Source: Paraburkholderia megapolitana (lineage in GTDB: Bacteria; Pseudomonadota; Gammaproteobacteria; Burkholderiales; Burkholderiaceae). From it: 64,000 bases of DNA. Below, piece by piece: positions 16,180-24,851 of this stretch (positions are counted from its first letter, which is position 1; each line of letters begins with the position of its first letter). The notes below the pieces were generated by a model. It was not told the origin of the DNA, made no database searches, and saw nothing but the letters and a program-made list of their open reading frames with translations. Location: contig NZ_CP041745.1 in assembly GCF_007556815.1 (NCBI RefSeq), forward strand, positions 744,001 through 808,000, in the 5' to 3' direction. The translations under genes were made by a program, and so were the position numbers.

Positions 16180-17073
16180 TTAACGTTGCACGCGTGCCTC
16201 GAGCAGATCGCCCATGCCGATGCGTTTCGCGAAGTCGATGCGCACGCGCTCCGACACCTCGAACACTTCGGTTGCACCATCCCCGACAAAATCGATCAGC
16301 GAACGCATCGGTCGCGTGCCGGCAGGCAGACCGACGATGCGCACGATCTCGTCGGCCACCGCGCGCGGATCGGCGTTGGGCGGCGTGAGCGCGGTGAGGC
16401 GTTCGCCGATGCGGTCCATCACGCCGTCATAGCGCGCGTACGCTGCAACGGTGTCGGCATCGGCGGGTTTGCCGGCGCTCGGGAAATGGTCGGTGCCTTG
16501 CGTGAAGGCACCCGGCACCACGATCGACGTTTCGATGCCGAAGCGCACCAGCTCGTAGGCGAGCGTGACGGCCAGCGAATCCATCGCTGCTTTTGCCGCA
16601 CCGTACGGCCCCATGAACGGCGGGAAGCCGCCCTTCGTCGTCGTGCTGCTGATCCACAGCATCAACCCGGTTTCCTGGGCGCGCAGGTACGGCAGCACCG
16701 CGCGGTTCACGCGCTGCGCGCCGAGCACGTTGGTGTCGAACACCTTGACGATTTCCTCGGGCGTGAACGCTTCGGTCGGACCGGTGACGAGGTGGCCGGC
16801 GTTCTGCATCACGACGTCGATGCGTCCCTGGGCGTGCACGATTGCGGCGGCCGCGGCATCGGCGGAAGCTTGCGACAGCACATCGAGTTCGAGCGGATAG
16901 AGCGCGATGTTGCGTTGCGCGGCGAGCGCGCGCACTTCGTCGGCACGTGCGCGGTTGCGGCCTTCGATGTCGCGCATCGTTGCATAGACGATATGGCCGG
17001 CTTCGGCGAGCGCCTGTGCGCTCAGTTTGCCGATGCCGGTGCCTGCACCGGTAACCAGAATGACGGATTGCAT
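16180..17073 (-). CDS. SDR-family NAD(P)-dependent oxidoreductase
   Basis: A 297-residue classical short-chain dehydrogenase. It has the cofactor glycine motif 'VTGAGTGIGKLSAQALAEAG' at residues 6-25, 'NAGHL' near residue 90, a serine in 'LMLWISSTTTKGG', and catalytic YxxxK in 'YGAAKAAMDSLAV'. The C-terminal 60 residues are longer than in minimal SDRs. It forms a leftward pair with the neighbouring SDR (72 bases apart), both divergent from a LysR gene. Substrate unknown. Confidence 0.92.
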   Translation of the reverse strand: MQSVILVTGAGTGIGKLSAQALAEAGHIVYATMRDIEGRNRARADEVRALAAQRNIALYPLELDVLSQASADAAAAAIVHAQGRIDVVMQNAGHLVTGPTEAFTPEEIVKVFDTNVLGAQRVNRAVLPYLRAQETGLMLWISSTTTKGGFPPFMGPYGAAKAAMDSLAVTLAYELVRFGIETSIVVPGAFTQGTDHFPSAGKPADADTVAAYARYDGVMDRIGERLTALTPPNADPRAVADEIVRIVGLPAGTRPMRSLIDFVGDGATEVFEVSERVRIDFAKRIGMGDLLEARVQR

Positions 17074-17145
17074 GGTGATGCTCCTTTTACGTTGGATGAG
17101 TTCGGCGAGATTCGCCGGTAGTCGGTGCTGTGCGGCGGACCGCGC

Positions 17146-17889
17146 TCAGGCGATGCCGCCGTTCGCGCGCAGGATCTGGCCGTTCACCCAGCCCGCGTCG
17201 GGACCGGCGAGGAACGCGACCACCGATGCGATGTCGTCCGGCTGGCCGAGCCGTTGCAGCGGCGGCATCTTCGCGAACGTTTCGATCTGCGCCTCGGTCT
17301 TGCCATCGAGAAACAGCGACGTCGCGATCGGGCCAGGCGCCACCGCATTCACGGTGATGTTGCGGCCGCGCAGTTCCTTCGCGAAGACGTGCGTGAACGC
17401 TTCAACGGCAGCCTTGGTCGCGTTGTAGACCGCGTAACCCGGCAGATTCAGCGCCAGCGTCGTGCTGGAAAAGTTGATGATCCGGCCACCGTCGGTGAGA
17501 CGCGCCGCCGCTTCGCGCAGCGTGTTGAAAGTGCCGCGCACGTTGATGTCGAAGGTCTGGTCGTAGAGCGCGTCGCTGGTGTCGGCGAGCGGCAGTGTCT
17601 TCAGGACGCCCGCGTTGTTGACGAGCACGTCGATCTTGCCGAGTTGCGCTTCGGCGGTTTCGAACAGGCGATGGACATCGTCGCTGCGCGAGACATCGGC
17701 TTGCACGGCGATCGCTTTAGCACCGCTCGCGCGCAGTTGCTCGACGAGCGCTTCGGCGCTCGCCGCACCGGCGGCGTAGTTGACGACGACAGCGAAACCG
17801 TCGGCGGCAAGACGCTGCGCCACGGCGGCGCCGATGCCGCGCGAGGCGCCGGTAACGATGGCAACGCGGGGTTGGGTGGGCGTATTCAT
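17146..17889 (-). CDS. SDR-family oxidoreductase (3-oxoacyl-ACP reductase-like)
   Basis: A 247-residue short-chain dehydrogenase of standard length. It begins 'PRVAIVTGASRGIGAAVAQR', has 'NNAGVL' near residue 92, the catalytic Ser in 'IINFSSTTL' and YxxxK in 'YAVYNATKAAVEAF'. The Gly-rich loop and 'VNYAAGA' after beta-2 suggest NADPH preference. It is the promoter-proximal gene of a two-SDR operon and is divergent from the LysR gene 123 bases away, the classic arrangement for LysR control. Confidence 0.92.
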   Translation of the reverse strand: MNTPTQPRVAIVTGASRGIGAAVAQRLAADGFAVVVNYAAGAASAEALVEQLRASGAKAIAVQADVSRSDDVHRLFETAEAQLGKIDVLVNNAGVLKTLPLADTSDALYDQTFDINVRGTFNTLREAAARLTDGGRIINFSSTTLALNLPGYAVYNATKAAVEAFTHVFAKELRGRNITVNAVAPGPIATSLFLDGKTEAQIETFAKMPPLQRLGQPDDIASVVAFLAGPDAGWVNGQILRANGGIA

Positions 17890-17942
17890 GATTCGTTTCC
17901 TCTCAAGTGGGTGGTGGGTGAACGAATCATCGTGCTTATCGA

Positions 17943-17956
17943 CGATTAGATAATCG
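17943..17956. promoter_or_regulatory. Dyad CGATTA-GA-TAATCG in the SDR/LysR intergenic region
   Basis: A perfect inverted repeat with 6-base arms, lying midway between the divergent SDR and LysR starts in an AT-rich stretch. A second, partly overlapping pair (ATCGT...ACGAT) lies just to its left. Position and symmetry suggest the operator of the adjacent LysR protein. Confidence 0.5.
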
Positions 17957-18012
17957 GGTAAATTTTGTTATTATAATTCCATTCACTTTAACAATAGGAG
18001 CGAGCCGCCCCG

Positions 18013-18924
18013 ATGGACCGCTTTCAGGAAATGCAGGCATTCGTGCGGATCGCCGACCGGCAAAGCTTCACCCAGGCCGCCGACGACCTGCAGATCCCGC
18101 GCGCCACCGTCACCAACCTGCTCAAGCGCATGGAGCAGCGGCTCGGCACGCGGCTGCTCGAACGCACGACGCGCACGGTGCGCCTCACGCCCGATGGCGA
18201 GGCGTACTACCGCCGCTGCATCCGGCTGATCGCGGACCTCGAGGAAGCGGAAGGATCGTTTCGCAATGTCGAGCCGAAAGGGCTGCTGCGTGTGAACCTG
18301 CAGGGCACGCTCGCGCGGCATTTCGTCGTGCCGGCGCTGCCGGCGTTTCTCGAGCGCTTTCCGCAGATCGAGCTGCAGGTCGGCGAGGACGACCGGCTCG
18401 TCGACCTGGTACGCGAGGGTGTCGATTGCGTGTTGCGGGCCGGGTATCTGCAGGATTCGTCGATGGTAGCGGTGCGTGTCGCGCAGATGGAGCAGGTGAC
18501 GGTGGCGAGCCCCGCGTATCTCGCGCGCTTCGGCGTGCCGACGGAGCTGGCGGCGCTGACTGCGCACCGTGCGGTGAACTATGTATCGAGCGGCACGGGC
18601 AAGAACGTGCCGCTCGAATTCGTGGTCGACGGGCGCGTGATGGACGTCGCGATGGGCGGCGTGATCTCGGTGACGGGCGCGGACCTCTATACCGGCTCGG
18701 CGGTCGCGGGACTGGGGCTCGTGCAGGTACCGCGCTACCGGATCGCGGATGAGCTGCGCGACGGCCGGCTGGTTGTCGTGCTGGCCGATTGCCCGCCGCC
18801 GCCGATGCCGGTCTCCGTGCTTTATCCGCACAACCGGCAGCTATCGTCGCGGGTGCGGGTGTTCGTGCAGTGGCTGCGGGATGTGTTTCAGAGTGCCGGG
18901 GGTCGGCAGGATGAGATTTGCTGA
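18013..18924 (+). CDS. LysR-family regulator, divergent from SDR operon
   Basis: A 303-residue LysR protein of the CrgA/DmlR-like group: HTH 'FTQAADDLQIPRATVTNLLK' at residues about 20-39, 'RLLERTTRTVRLTPDG', and an effector domain with 'GVDCVLRAGYLQDSSMVAVR'. It probably controls the two SDR genes across the shared promoter. Its TGA stop abuts the stop of the next gene with no base between, and composition changes abruptly at that point. Confidence 0.93.
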   Translation: MDRFQEMQAFVRIADRQSFTQAADDLQIPRATVTNLLKRMEQRLGTRLLERTTRTVRLTPDGEAYYRRCIRLIADLEEAEGSFRNVEPKGLLRVNLQGTLARHFVVPALPAFLERFPQIELQVGEDDRLVDLVREGVDCVLRAGYLQDSSMVAVRVAQMEQVTVASPAYLARFGVPTELAALTAHRAVNYVSSGTGKNVPLEFVVDGRVMDVAMGGVISVTGADLYTGSAVAGLGLVQVPRYRIADELRDGRLVVVLADCPPPPMPVSVLYPHNRQLSSRVRVFVQWLRDVFQSAGGRQDEIC

Positions 18925-20073
18925 TCAAGGTTCAAACGAAGACAGTCTTGTGTCGTCCGAAAGGTCGTCTTGGGGTGATTCCTGACGTATTCCTTCCTTG
19001 ATTTCGGTCTGAAGTTGTCGGAGCGCATCGCGATATTTAGCGCTGAGATCACTTGTATTTCCAAGAATGGTAAGTCTACTGACGTTGCTAGGTGAGGTAT
19101 TGGCGAGGATCATGTTTAGCGCATCCTCCCGAGTGCGAGCCGCCGGGATGTCACTGAACCCATTCGCAGCTCGCAAAATATAAGTGGCGAAGTCGACACT
19201 TTCTGAAAAAACCCCGGTGACTCGACTTGTTTCGATCGCCTTGCAAGCGGAAACAGGTTTTACCATCGGCAGCGCAGGAGTAGAAATGTGCTCTTTGTCG
19301 TTCTCGTAGAAGATGTAGTTCGAAGCGCAGTTTACTTGCCGGAGGCTGTTGAATTGATAGCCTCGGGTATCGTGCTTTTGTGAAATATCTGCGTTTGAAC
19401 CGACGTAGCGCTTAGCCTGAAAAACAAGCGGCACAAACGCATCGCCGCGGCGCTCTCCGGTGAGTGTAGTGATGTCAGGTTCCGAATCCTCCAAGCTTGA
19501 TGCATTCTCCTTGATATCTAAGATCAATGCGAAATCACCACCGGTCTCTTGTTCGCCGCCACCAACTGTCAGATCAATACTGCTGATCTCAAGTGTATTT
19601 TTTATGCGATTCAAATAGGATGATGACGCTTCAGCCCAAATTGTGCACGCTGCCTTGATTCCTTCGAGTAATCGCCCCGTCAGAACATCCTCGCGTGAGT
19701 GCGCGGGGCAAACGTCGAGAGAGAAATCTCTCTCTGCTTGCAGACATGCGTGGAAAAGGAGCCAGATTGTCCCGTTCCTCGTCGCCACCGGTTCATCATA
19801 TATTCGTTCGAGAATTTGTTCCCATGTGGGTTGCGTCACCTGTTCCTGCTGGATCAAATACACACGTTTGTATATACCAACCTTGGAGAGAATTTGCCTG
19901 CATTCCCAAAGCTGTTGAGCAATGTAGGCCCCGGCCTCGCGAGTTCGTTGAGCTGTCGCGAAGCGAGCAAGCCGTCCTTTGTCACTGAAGGTCTGGGCGT
20001 GTGCCAAGCTTTGCATGTTGATGACTTCGTTGACACTCAGTCCAAACGCATCAAGGAAATTTGGTTCACTCAT
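18925..20073 (-). CDS. Putative PD-(D/E)XK-like nuclease, lower-GC insert
   Basis: A 382-residue protein I cannot name. Its middle shows a pattern typical of restriction-endonuclease-fold proteins: an acidic helix 'TGRLLEGIKAAC' (about residue 131), 'TGGDFALILDI' (about 177), then 'FVPLVFQAKRY' (about 215) with a QxK core like that of Mrr-type nucleases, followed by 'QFNSLRQV' and 'SNYIFYEN'. The N-terminal 120 residues are helical with no recognised domain. Base composition is clearly less GC-rich than the neighbours, a sign of transfer. No good ribosome-binding site precedes the ATG. It may work with the HNH protein encoded upstream on the same strand. The nuclease call is inference from motif order. 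Confidence 0.6.
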   Translation of the reverse strand: MSEPNFLDAFGLSVNEVINMQSLAHAQTFSDKGRLARFATAQRTREAGAYIAQQLWECRQILSKVGIYKRVYLIQQEQVTQPTWEQILERIYDEPVATRNGTIWLLFHACLQAERDFSLDVCPAHSREDVLTGRLLEGIKAACTIWAEASSSYLNRIKNTLEISSIDLTVGGGEQETGGDFALILDIKENASSLEDSEPDITTLTGERRGDAFVPLVFQAKRYVGSNADISQKHDTRGYQFNSLRQVNCASNYIFYENDKEHISTPALPMVKPVSACKAIETSRVTGVFSESVDFATYILRAANGFSDIPAARTREDALNMILANTSPSNVSRLTILGNTSDLSAKYRDALRQLQTEIKEGIRQESPQDDLSDDTRLSSFEP

Positions 20074-20499
20074 ATAGCTAACGTTACCTATGTTGACTTA
20101 GGCGGGACTAGCGTGGCGTGACCGAAGAGCACATGGACGCCATTTTGTCGGTTTCGCTAGCCCTAAGGCGTTTGCGTTCAACTAACCCTTCGAGCGCATG
20201 CATGCACAGGACTGAATCCATCGCCTCTCATACCTGACCGAAAGCGGCGCAATTTGCGCGGAGCGCTCGCAAGAATACGCTTAGCGAGGACGACAGACCA
20301 CGACGACCATTGCTGCGCAGGGTAGATGGACATTACTCCGATTAACGTCAAGTTTCGCTATCGCGTGATTGGCGCATCAACCATTTCCTCCAGATGCAGA
20401 GCGGCTGTAGCCATTTCGGACCGTATCGCGGTGACACCTTTAATGTATGGAACATCGTTTGAACGAGCGACTACACATCCCTTCCGGCTTCGATTTGAG
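20074..20499. other. Intergenic region inside the lower-GC insert
   Basis: About 425 bases between the two insert genes with no convincing frame; the plus-strand frame from 20326 runs into the 3' end of the HNH gene and lacks a ribosome-binding site. A promoter for the downstream nuclease-like gene may lie here. Possibly the remains of a third gene. Confidence 0.4.
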
Positions 20500-21459
20500 T
20501 TACGGTCGGTTGGACATATCCCGAACATCATATCCGTGTGTGACCCAGTGATGAGCTAATGCTCGTGGCGACGGTGATATCGTTCCCGGTACCAGCAGCT
20601 TTCCAACGGCGGACTCCAAGATTGACGTAAGCCATGATGTTGAATTTTCACTACGACGAAGTACCACTCGCCCGTTAGCATCAAACGTGAATGCGCCTAC
20701 TTCAAATGCCCGATCGTGAAGCACGCATAGACAAAGCCCGTTGCTCGTTTCCCCACGAAGCTGCGGAAGATCCGCCCATCGGGCTATATGGGCTGCGACG
20801 AGGAATCGTCTGTCATCGGCGCCACAACTAGGGAAGCAGCATCGATAGCCGTAGTTCCGTTTGACGTTTCGCGCGAAACCTTGTTGTCCTACACGGGACG
20901 CCGCTTCCCTCAAAATGACGCCAGTGACCGTCGAGTTTGCAACTGCGATTGAACTCGAAGGTGTTGCGCTGGCTTCAATACCGAGCAGAAGACTTAATAG
21001 CCGCTCGCTCAGGAATGAAAGATACGCGCCGTTGAGGCACTGCAGTCGTCCTGCTTGTTCGACGTAGAAAAGCCTTTCTTTTGACGACTCAGTATTGCGG
21101 TTTTCGTTGAAATATACACGCAAGCCGTGTTCGTTTTCCCTGAATATCGTACCTAGCGGCAAAGGACTTGAGAGCGATTCGAAGTCAGTCAGCTGAATTC
21201 TATACAGTTCTTGCGGGCCGTCCGGTCCCTCGTCAATAGACAAGCAGCTCGACGCAGCGGTTGAGAATCCCACAAAAGCTGCCTTGCCTGATCCACCACA
21301 CAGGTGAAAGATGGTATCGCCGGGTTGCACCTCACGCATGGTTTCCCAGAATGCCCAAGGACGACCGATTTTGTTCCGCCTAGGCGACCATAAGCACTGA
21401 CCTACGCGCCACAATTCCGGCCGCTCATCCGGATTGCGAGACATTTCAATCCACGGCAT
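20500..21459 (-). CDS. HNH endonuclease with N-terminal PUA/EVE-like domain
   Basis: A 319-residue protein. The C-terminal half is a clear HNH_2-type nuclease: 'YGYRCCFPSCGADD', then 'LVAAHIARWADLP' with the first catalytic His, then 'SNGLCLCVLHDRAFEVGAF' with the remaining His/Asp ligands. The N-terminal 110 residues ('LWRVGQCLWSPRRN', 'REVQPGDTIFHLCG', 'AFVGFSTAAS') resemble PUA/EVE-like folds, which in type IV restriction enzymes recognise modified cytosines. I therefore predict a modification-dependent restriction nuclease. Lower GC than the surroundings and weak ribosome-binding sequence support foreign origin. The HNH part is sure; the reader domain is inference. Confidence 0.78.
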   Translation of the reverse strand: MPWIEMSRNPDERPELWRVGQCLWSPRRNKIGRPWAFWETMREVQPGDTIFHLCGGSGKAAFVGFSTAASSCLSIDEGPDGPQELYRIQLTDFESLSSPLPLGTIFRENEHGLRVYFNENRNTESSKERLFYVEQAGRLQCLNGAYLSFLSERLLSLLLGIEASATPSSSIAVANSTVTGVILREAASRVGQQGFARNVKRNYGYRCCFPSCGADDRRFLVAAHIARWADLPQLRGETSNGLCLCVLHDRAFEVGAFTFDANGRVVLRRSENSTSWLTSILESAVGKLLVPGTISPSPRALAHHWVTHGYDVRDMSNRP

Positions 21460-21867
21460 TGTAATTTTTCTCGGTTTGGTCTAACGAAAATTATTCTACT
21501 ATTTAGCTTGAGGCGAACAAAAATAAAACTTCTTTGATTACTCGAATGTGCCGGGTAGGGGGCTCTACGAGCACGAGTTCTAACAAATCTTGCCGTGGGG
21601 CAAGTTTCAGGCTTAAGTGAGCAATGCTCGGGCTTATGGGAAGCTCTATAACAAGGCGGTTTGTTGCCGCCAGTACAAACCCACAAACCGAATCGCACGC
21701 GAACCAATCTGTATCGGCGGTTCGCGTGCCTGACCGTACCGGTACCGCGCAGCAACGCTGCGATAAGCTGACGCCTCGCTGCGTTCAGGCACGATCGGTG
21801 CGGCAGGGTTCGACAAAAAGCCGACACGTGCAGCGCACGTTGAGACACATATCGAAAGGGCGGTTCC
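21460..21867. other. Intergenic region, right edge of the insert
   Basis: About 400 bases with no gene seen. The first 100 bases are AT-rich and probably hold the promoter of the HNH gene; composition then rises to the chromosomal norm before the ammonia-lyase gene. No repeat or tRNA that could mark an integration site was found. Confidence 0.45.
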
Positions 21868-23529
21868 ATGACAGGCAATGCTGTGCAGCAAGTGGTACTC
21901 GATGGCGCGAATGTGCGCGCCGCGGACATCGTAGCGATCGCACGGCACGGCGCCCGCGTCGTGCTGCACGACGATGCGCGTGCACAGCTCGAAGCAACGC
22001 GTCGCTACATCGACGACCACTGGCTTACCGACGACGCGCCGCTGATGTACGGTTTCAACACCGGTGTCGGCGCATTGAAGAACAGGCGCATCGGTGTCGC
22101 ATCGATTGCGGAGTTTCAACGGAACCTGATCTTCGCGCACTCGGCCGGCACAGGCGAGCCGATGCCGAACGAAGTCGTGCGCGCGATGATGGCGCTGCGC
22201 GTCAATGCGTTCGCACGCAATTATTCGGGTGTACGGATCGAGGTACTCGACCGCTTGATGTCGATGCTCGACCACGGCATCACACCGGTCGTGTCGGCGA
22301 AGGGCAGTGTCGGTGCGAGCGGCGATCTCGCCCCGCTCGCGTTGATGAGCGGCGCGATGATGGGCTTGCCGCAGAGTCGCGTCGAGTTTCGTTCGCAGAT
22401 CATGTCCGCCGCGGATGCGTTCACGCTCGCGGGTTTGCCGCCCACCTTCGATGTGCTCGCCAAAGATGCGTCCGCGCTGATCAACGGGTCGACGGCTTCG
22501 CTGGCTTACGCGGTGCTCGCCGCACACGATGCGCGTGCGTTGCTCGATGACGCAACGGTTTCGCTGGCGTTGTCGCTGGAGGCATTGCGCGGCGAGCTAT
22601 CGTGCTTCGACGAGCGCGTGATGCTGGCGCGTCCGCACAAGGGCCAGCTCCGCGTTGCGCTGGCGCTGCGTCGCGTGGTGGACGGTAGCCTGCGTTGCAC
22701 CGAATCGTCCCGCCAGGTGCGGCTGTGGGGCACGCCAGGGCTCGACCCCGCCGATGCCGGCGCACCGCACGTACCGCCCCTCGCACCGCGCATCCAGGAC
22801 GTGTACTCGCTGCGTTGCGCGCCGCAAGTGCATGGCCCGGTGCTCGATGCGCTCGATTACGTCGACGGCATTCTGCAGACGGAGATCAACAGCGCCACCG
22901 ACAACCCGCTGATCTTCCCCGAAAGCGACGACACCTATCGCGTCATCTCAGGCGGGCATTTTCATGGGCAATACGTAGCGCAAGCGATGGATCTGCTCGC
23001 ACTGACCGTGACCGATCTCGGCGCGATCTGCGACCGGCGCAGTGCGCGCCTCGTCGACCCCGCATGCAACTTCGGCATTCCAGCGGGGTTGATCGCGACG
23101 CAACCGGGTGTGAACTCCGGCTACTCGGTTGTGCAAAGCATGGGCACGGGTCTCGTGCTCGAGAACATGGGACTCTGTTCGCCTTCGAGCGCAACGAGTC
23201 TGCCGGCCAAAGGTAATACCGAAGATCACATCAGCAACTCGTGCTACGCAGCACGACGCACGCGCACGATCGTCGAGAACACGCAGACGATCGTCACCGC
23301 CGAGATGCTGCTCGCGTGCCAGGCGCTCGATCTGATCGAGCGCGATCTCGCGGGCTATCCGGTTGGGCAGGGCACGCGGGCCGCGTGGGATGCCGTGCGC
23401 GCTCATGTGCCCGCGGCGCTCGAAAGCGACCGCTGGGTGCATGGCGATATCGATACGCTGCGTGGCGCGGTGGTGCGTGGCGAAATATCGAATGCGGTTG
23501 CGCGGGTGTGCGGTTCGCTGCTCGATTGA
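21868..23529 (+). CDS. Aromatic amino acid ammonia-lyase (HAL/PAL family)
   Basis: A 553-residue MIO-dependent lyase that removes ammonia from histidine, phenylalanine or tyrosine. The MIO prosthetic group forms from A150-S151-G152 in 'GSVGASGDLAPLAL'. The catalytic Tyr61 is in 'YGFNTGVG', and 'TDNPLIF' and 'GNTEDHISN' complete the active site. At the specificity pair, bacterial HutH usually has Ser-His and tyrosine lyases His-Leu; here it is Ala90-His91, closer to histidine lyase but not standard. No other hut genes are near, so I avoid the name hutH. Confidence 0.88.
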   Translation: MTGNAVQQVVLDGANVRAADIVAIARHGARVVLHDDARAQLEATRRYIDDHWLTDDAPLMYGFNTGVGALKNRRIGVASIAEFQRNLIFAHSAGTGEPMPNEVVRAMMALRVNAFARNYSGVRIEVLDRLMSMLDHGITPVVSAKGSVGASGDLAPLALMSGAMMGLPQSRVEFRSQIMSAADAFTLAGLPPTFDVLAKDASALINGSTASLAYAVLAAHDARALLDDATVSLALSLEALRGELSCFDERVMLARPHKGQLRVALALRRVVDGSLRCTESSRQVRLWGTPGLDPADAGAPHVPPLAPRIQDVYSLRCAPQVHGPVLDALDYVDGILQTEINSATDNPLIFPESDDTYRVISGGHFHGQYVAQAMDLLALTVTDLGAICDRRSARLVDPACNFGIPAGLIATQPGVNSGYSVVQSMGTGLVLENMGLCSPSSATSLPAKGNTEDHISNSCYAARRTRTIVENTQTIVTAEMLLACQALDLIERDLAGYPVGQGTRAAWDAVRAHVPAALESDRWVHGDIDTLRGAVVRGEISNAVARVCGSLLD

Positions 23530-23544
23530 TACGTTTTGAGCGCG

Positions 23545-24312
23545 CTATCGTGCGCGTTGCTCATCCATCACCCGAGCGACGACCTCACGCGGCCGCGGCA
23601 CATACTGCTCGCCGTCGGGCACGAAGATGTACCCGTGGCCGCGAATCGTCTGGATCAGCTTCGGTGTGGAAGGGCGCACTTCGATCATCTGACGCAGTCG
23701 CCACACCAGGACGTCGAGTCCTCGCGCCATGCGATCGTCTTTCGGCCCGAACATCAACTCGGCTAACTGTTCCCGCTTGAACAGACGCATAGGCTGATTG
23801 ACGAAAATCCTCAGCAATTCGAATTCGCGGTCGGACAGCATGATCGGCTGTTCGTCGTGATGCACCATACGCGAACGGATATCGAGCGCGAAGGGGCCAA
23901 ACGCCACGCGCCACGATTCGTGCAAGGCACTAACGGGCCGCGCCGTACCCGCTCGCCGTAGCACGGCTCGCACGCGCGCAAGCACTTCGCGCAGATTGAG
24001 CGGCTTGCCGATGTAGTCGTCGGCGCCCATCTCGAGACCGATGATGCGGTCGACATCGTCGGCCGACTCGGCCAGCATGATCACCGGAATCTCGTTACCC
24101 GATGCTCTCAGATTGCCCAGTGCCGTCAACCCCTCGCCACCGGGTTGCATGTGATCGAGTATCACGAGATCGGGTGTGCTGTGCTCCAGACACCGCTCGA
24201 GCAGACCCGCATTCGGTAGCGTGCTGACCTCGATGTCATGGCGTTCCAGAAAATCGCCAAGCGATTTGCACAGTTCGACATTTCTATCGACGACAAGTAT
24301 CCGGGTTGCCAT
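23545..24312 (-). CDS. OmpR-family response regulator
   Basis: A 255-residue regulator: receiver domain with D9, phosphoacceptor Asp in 'VILDHMQPGGEG' (near residue 55) and Lys in 'DDYIGKPL', then a winged-helix domain with 'LSDREFELLRIFVNQP' and 'LIQTIRGHGYIFVPDGE'. The extra 25-residue C-terminal tail is unusual for the family. It has no kinase partner here. It lies upstream of, and antisense in order to, a set of small envelope genes on the same strand, which it may regulate; this is inference from position. Confidence 0.92.
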   Translation of the reverse strand: MATRILVVDRNVELCKSLGDFLERHDIEVSTLPNAGLLERCLEHSTPDLVILDHMQPGGEGLTALGNLRASGNEIPVIMLAESADDVDRIIGLEMGADDYIGKPLNLREVLARVRAVLRRAGTARPVSALHESWRVAFGPFALDIRSRMVHHDEQPIMLSDREFELLRIFVNQPMRLFKREQLAELMFGPKDDRMARGLDVLVWRLRQMIEVRPSTPKLIQTIRGHGYIFVPDGEQYVPRPREVVARVMDEQRAR

Positions 24313-24348
24313 TTTGAAAGCGCTCTCTCATACGGAGTGGGCTACGGT

Positions 24349-24843
24349 TCAAGGCTGTACTTCGCTTCCATCCGGTGTCGTCCAGTAACCAGGATGCCAG
24401 TAACCGTCGTCGTCGATATAAGCGGGCGACCACAGCGCGTTGGGCGCTTTCGGTGCGGTCCGCTTTACGGTCGGAGCGACAGTCCGGACCGTTGGCTTTC
24501 GATGGTGGCTGACAACGTGTTGAGCGTGCCGGGGTACCGGCGTCCGGCTCACTGGTTTGCTACGCACGGGTGTTGGCGAAGTGGCTATTGACGGTACGGG
24601 TGCAGGCACCGATGCGGTTGCAGGCAGTGGCGGCATGTTCGTGACGTCGGGTGCCGCACCGGACATCGTTGCCGATGCAGGTGCAGGCGCGTGTGACGAA
24701 GCGGAGTGCGTGAGCATGCCCGGTAGAACCAGCAACGTGTACGTACCGGCCAGACACAGCACGATCACGGACGCTGCTGCGGCCCCGATCAACCAGACCA
24801 GGGCGCGCGGCAGACGATTCGTCACGTTCGATTCAGAGGGCAT
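24349..24843 (-). CDS. Membrane-anchored Pro/Ala-rich protein with C-terminal YWHPGYW motif
   Basis: A 164-residue protein with a single N-terminal membrane helix (residues about 14-38, 'VWLIGAAAASVIVLCLAGTY'), a long Pro/Thr/Ala/Val-rich periplasmic linker, and a C-terminal aromatic motif 'LWSPAYIDDDGYWHPGYW'. No enzyme domain is visible. The same WHPG/YHPG type motif recurs in the tiny lipoprotein next to it and in the Gly/Trp-rich protein beyond, so these look like a functional group in the envelope. Confidence 0.72.
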   Translation of the reverse strand: MPSESNVTNRLPRALVWLIGAAAASVIVLCLAGTYTLLVLPGMLTHSASSHAPAPASATMSGAAPDVTNMPPLPATASVPAPVPSIATSPTPVRSKPVSRTPVPRHAQHVVSHHRKPTVRTVAPTVKRTAPKAPNALWSPAYIDDDGYWHPGYWTTPDGSEVQP

Positions 24844-24851
24844 AGTGCGGT

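Noticed and set aside
20326..20559. 77-codon plus-strand frame in the nuclease insert
   Set aside because: Overlaps the end of the HNH gene and has no ribosome-binding site or recognisable features.
21868..23529. Naming the ammonia-lyase hutH
   Set aside because: No other histidine-utilisation genes are near and the specificity residues differ from standard HutH.
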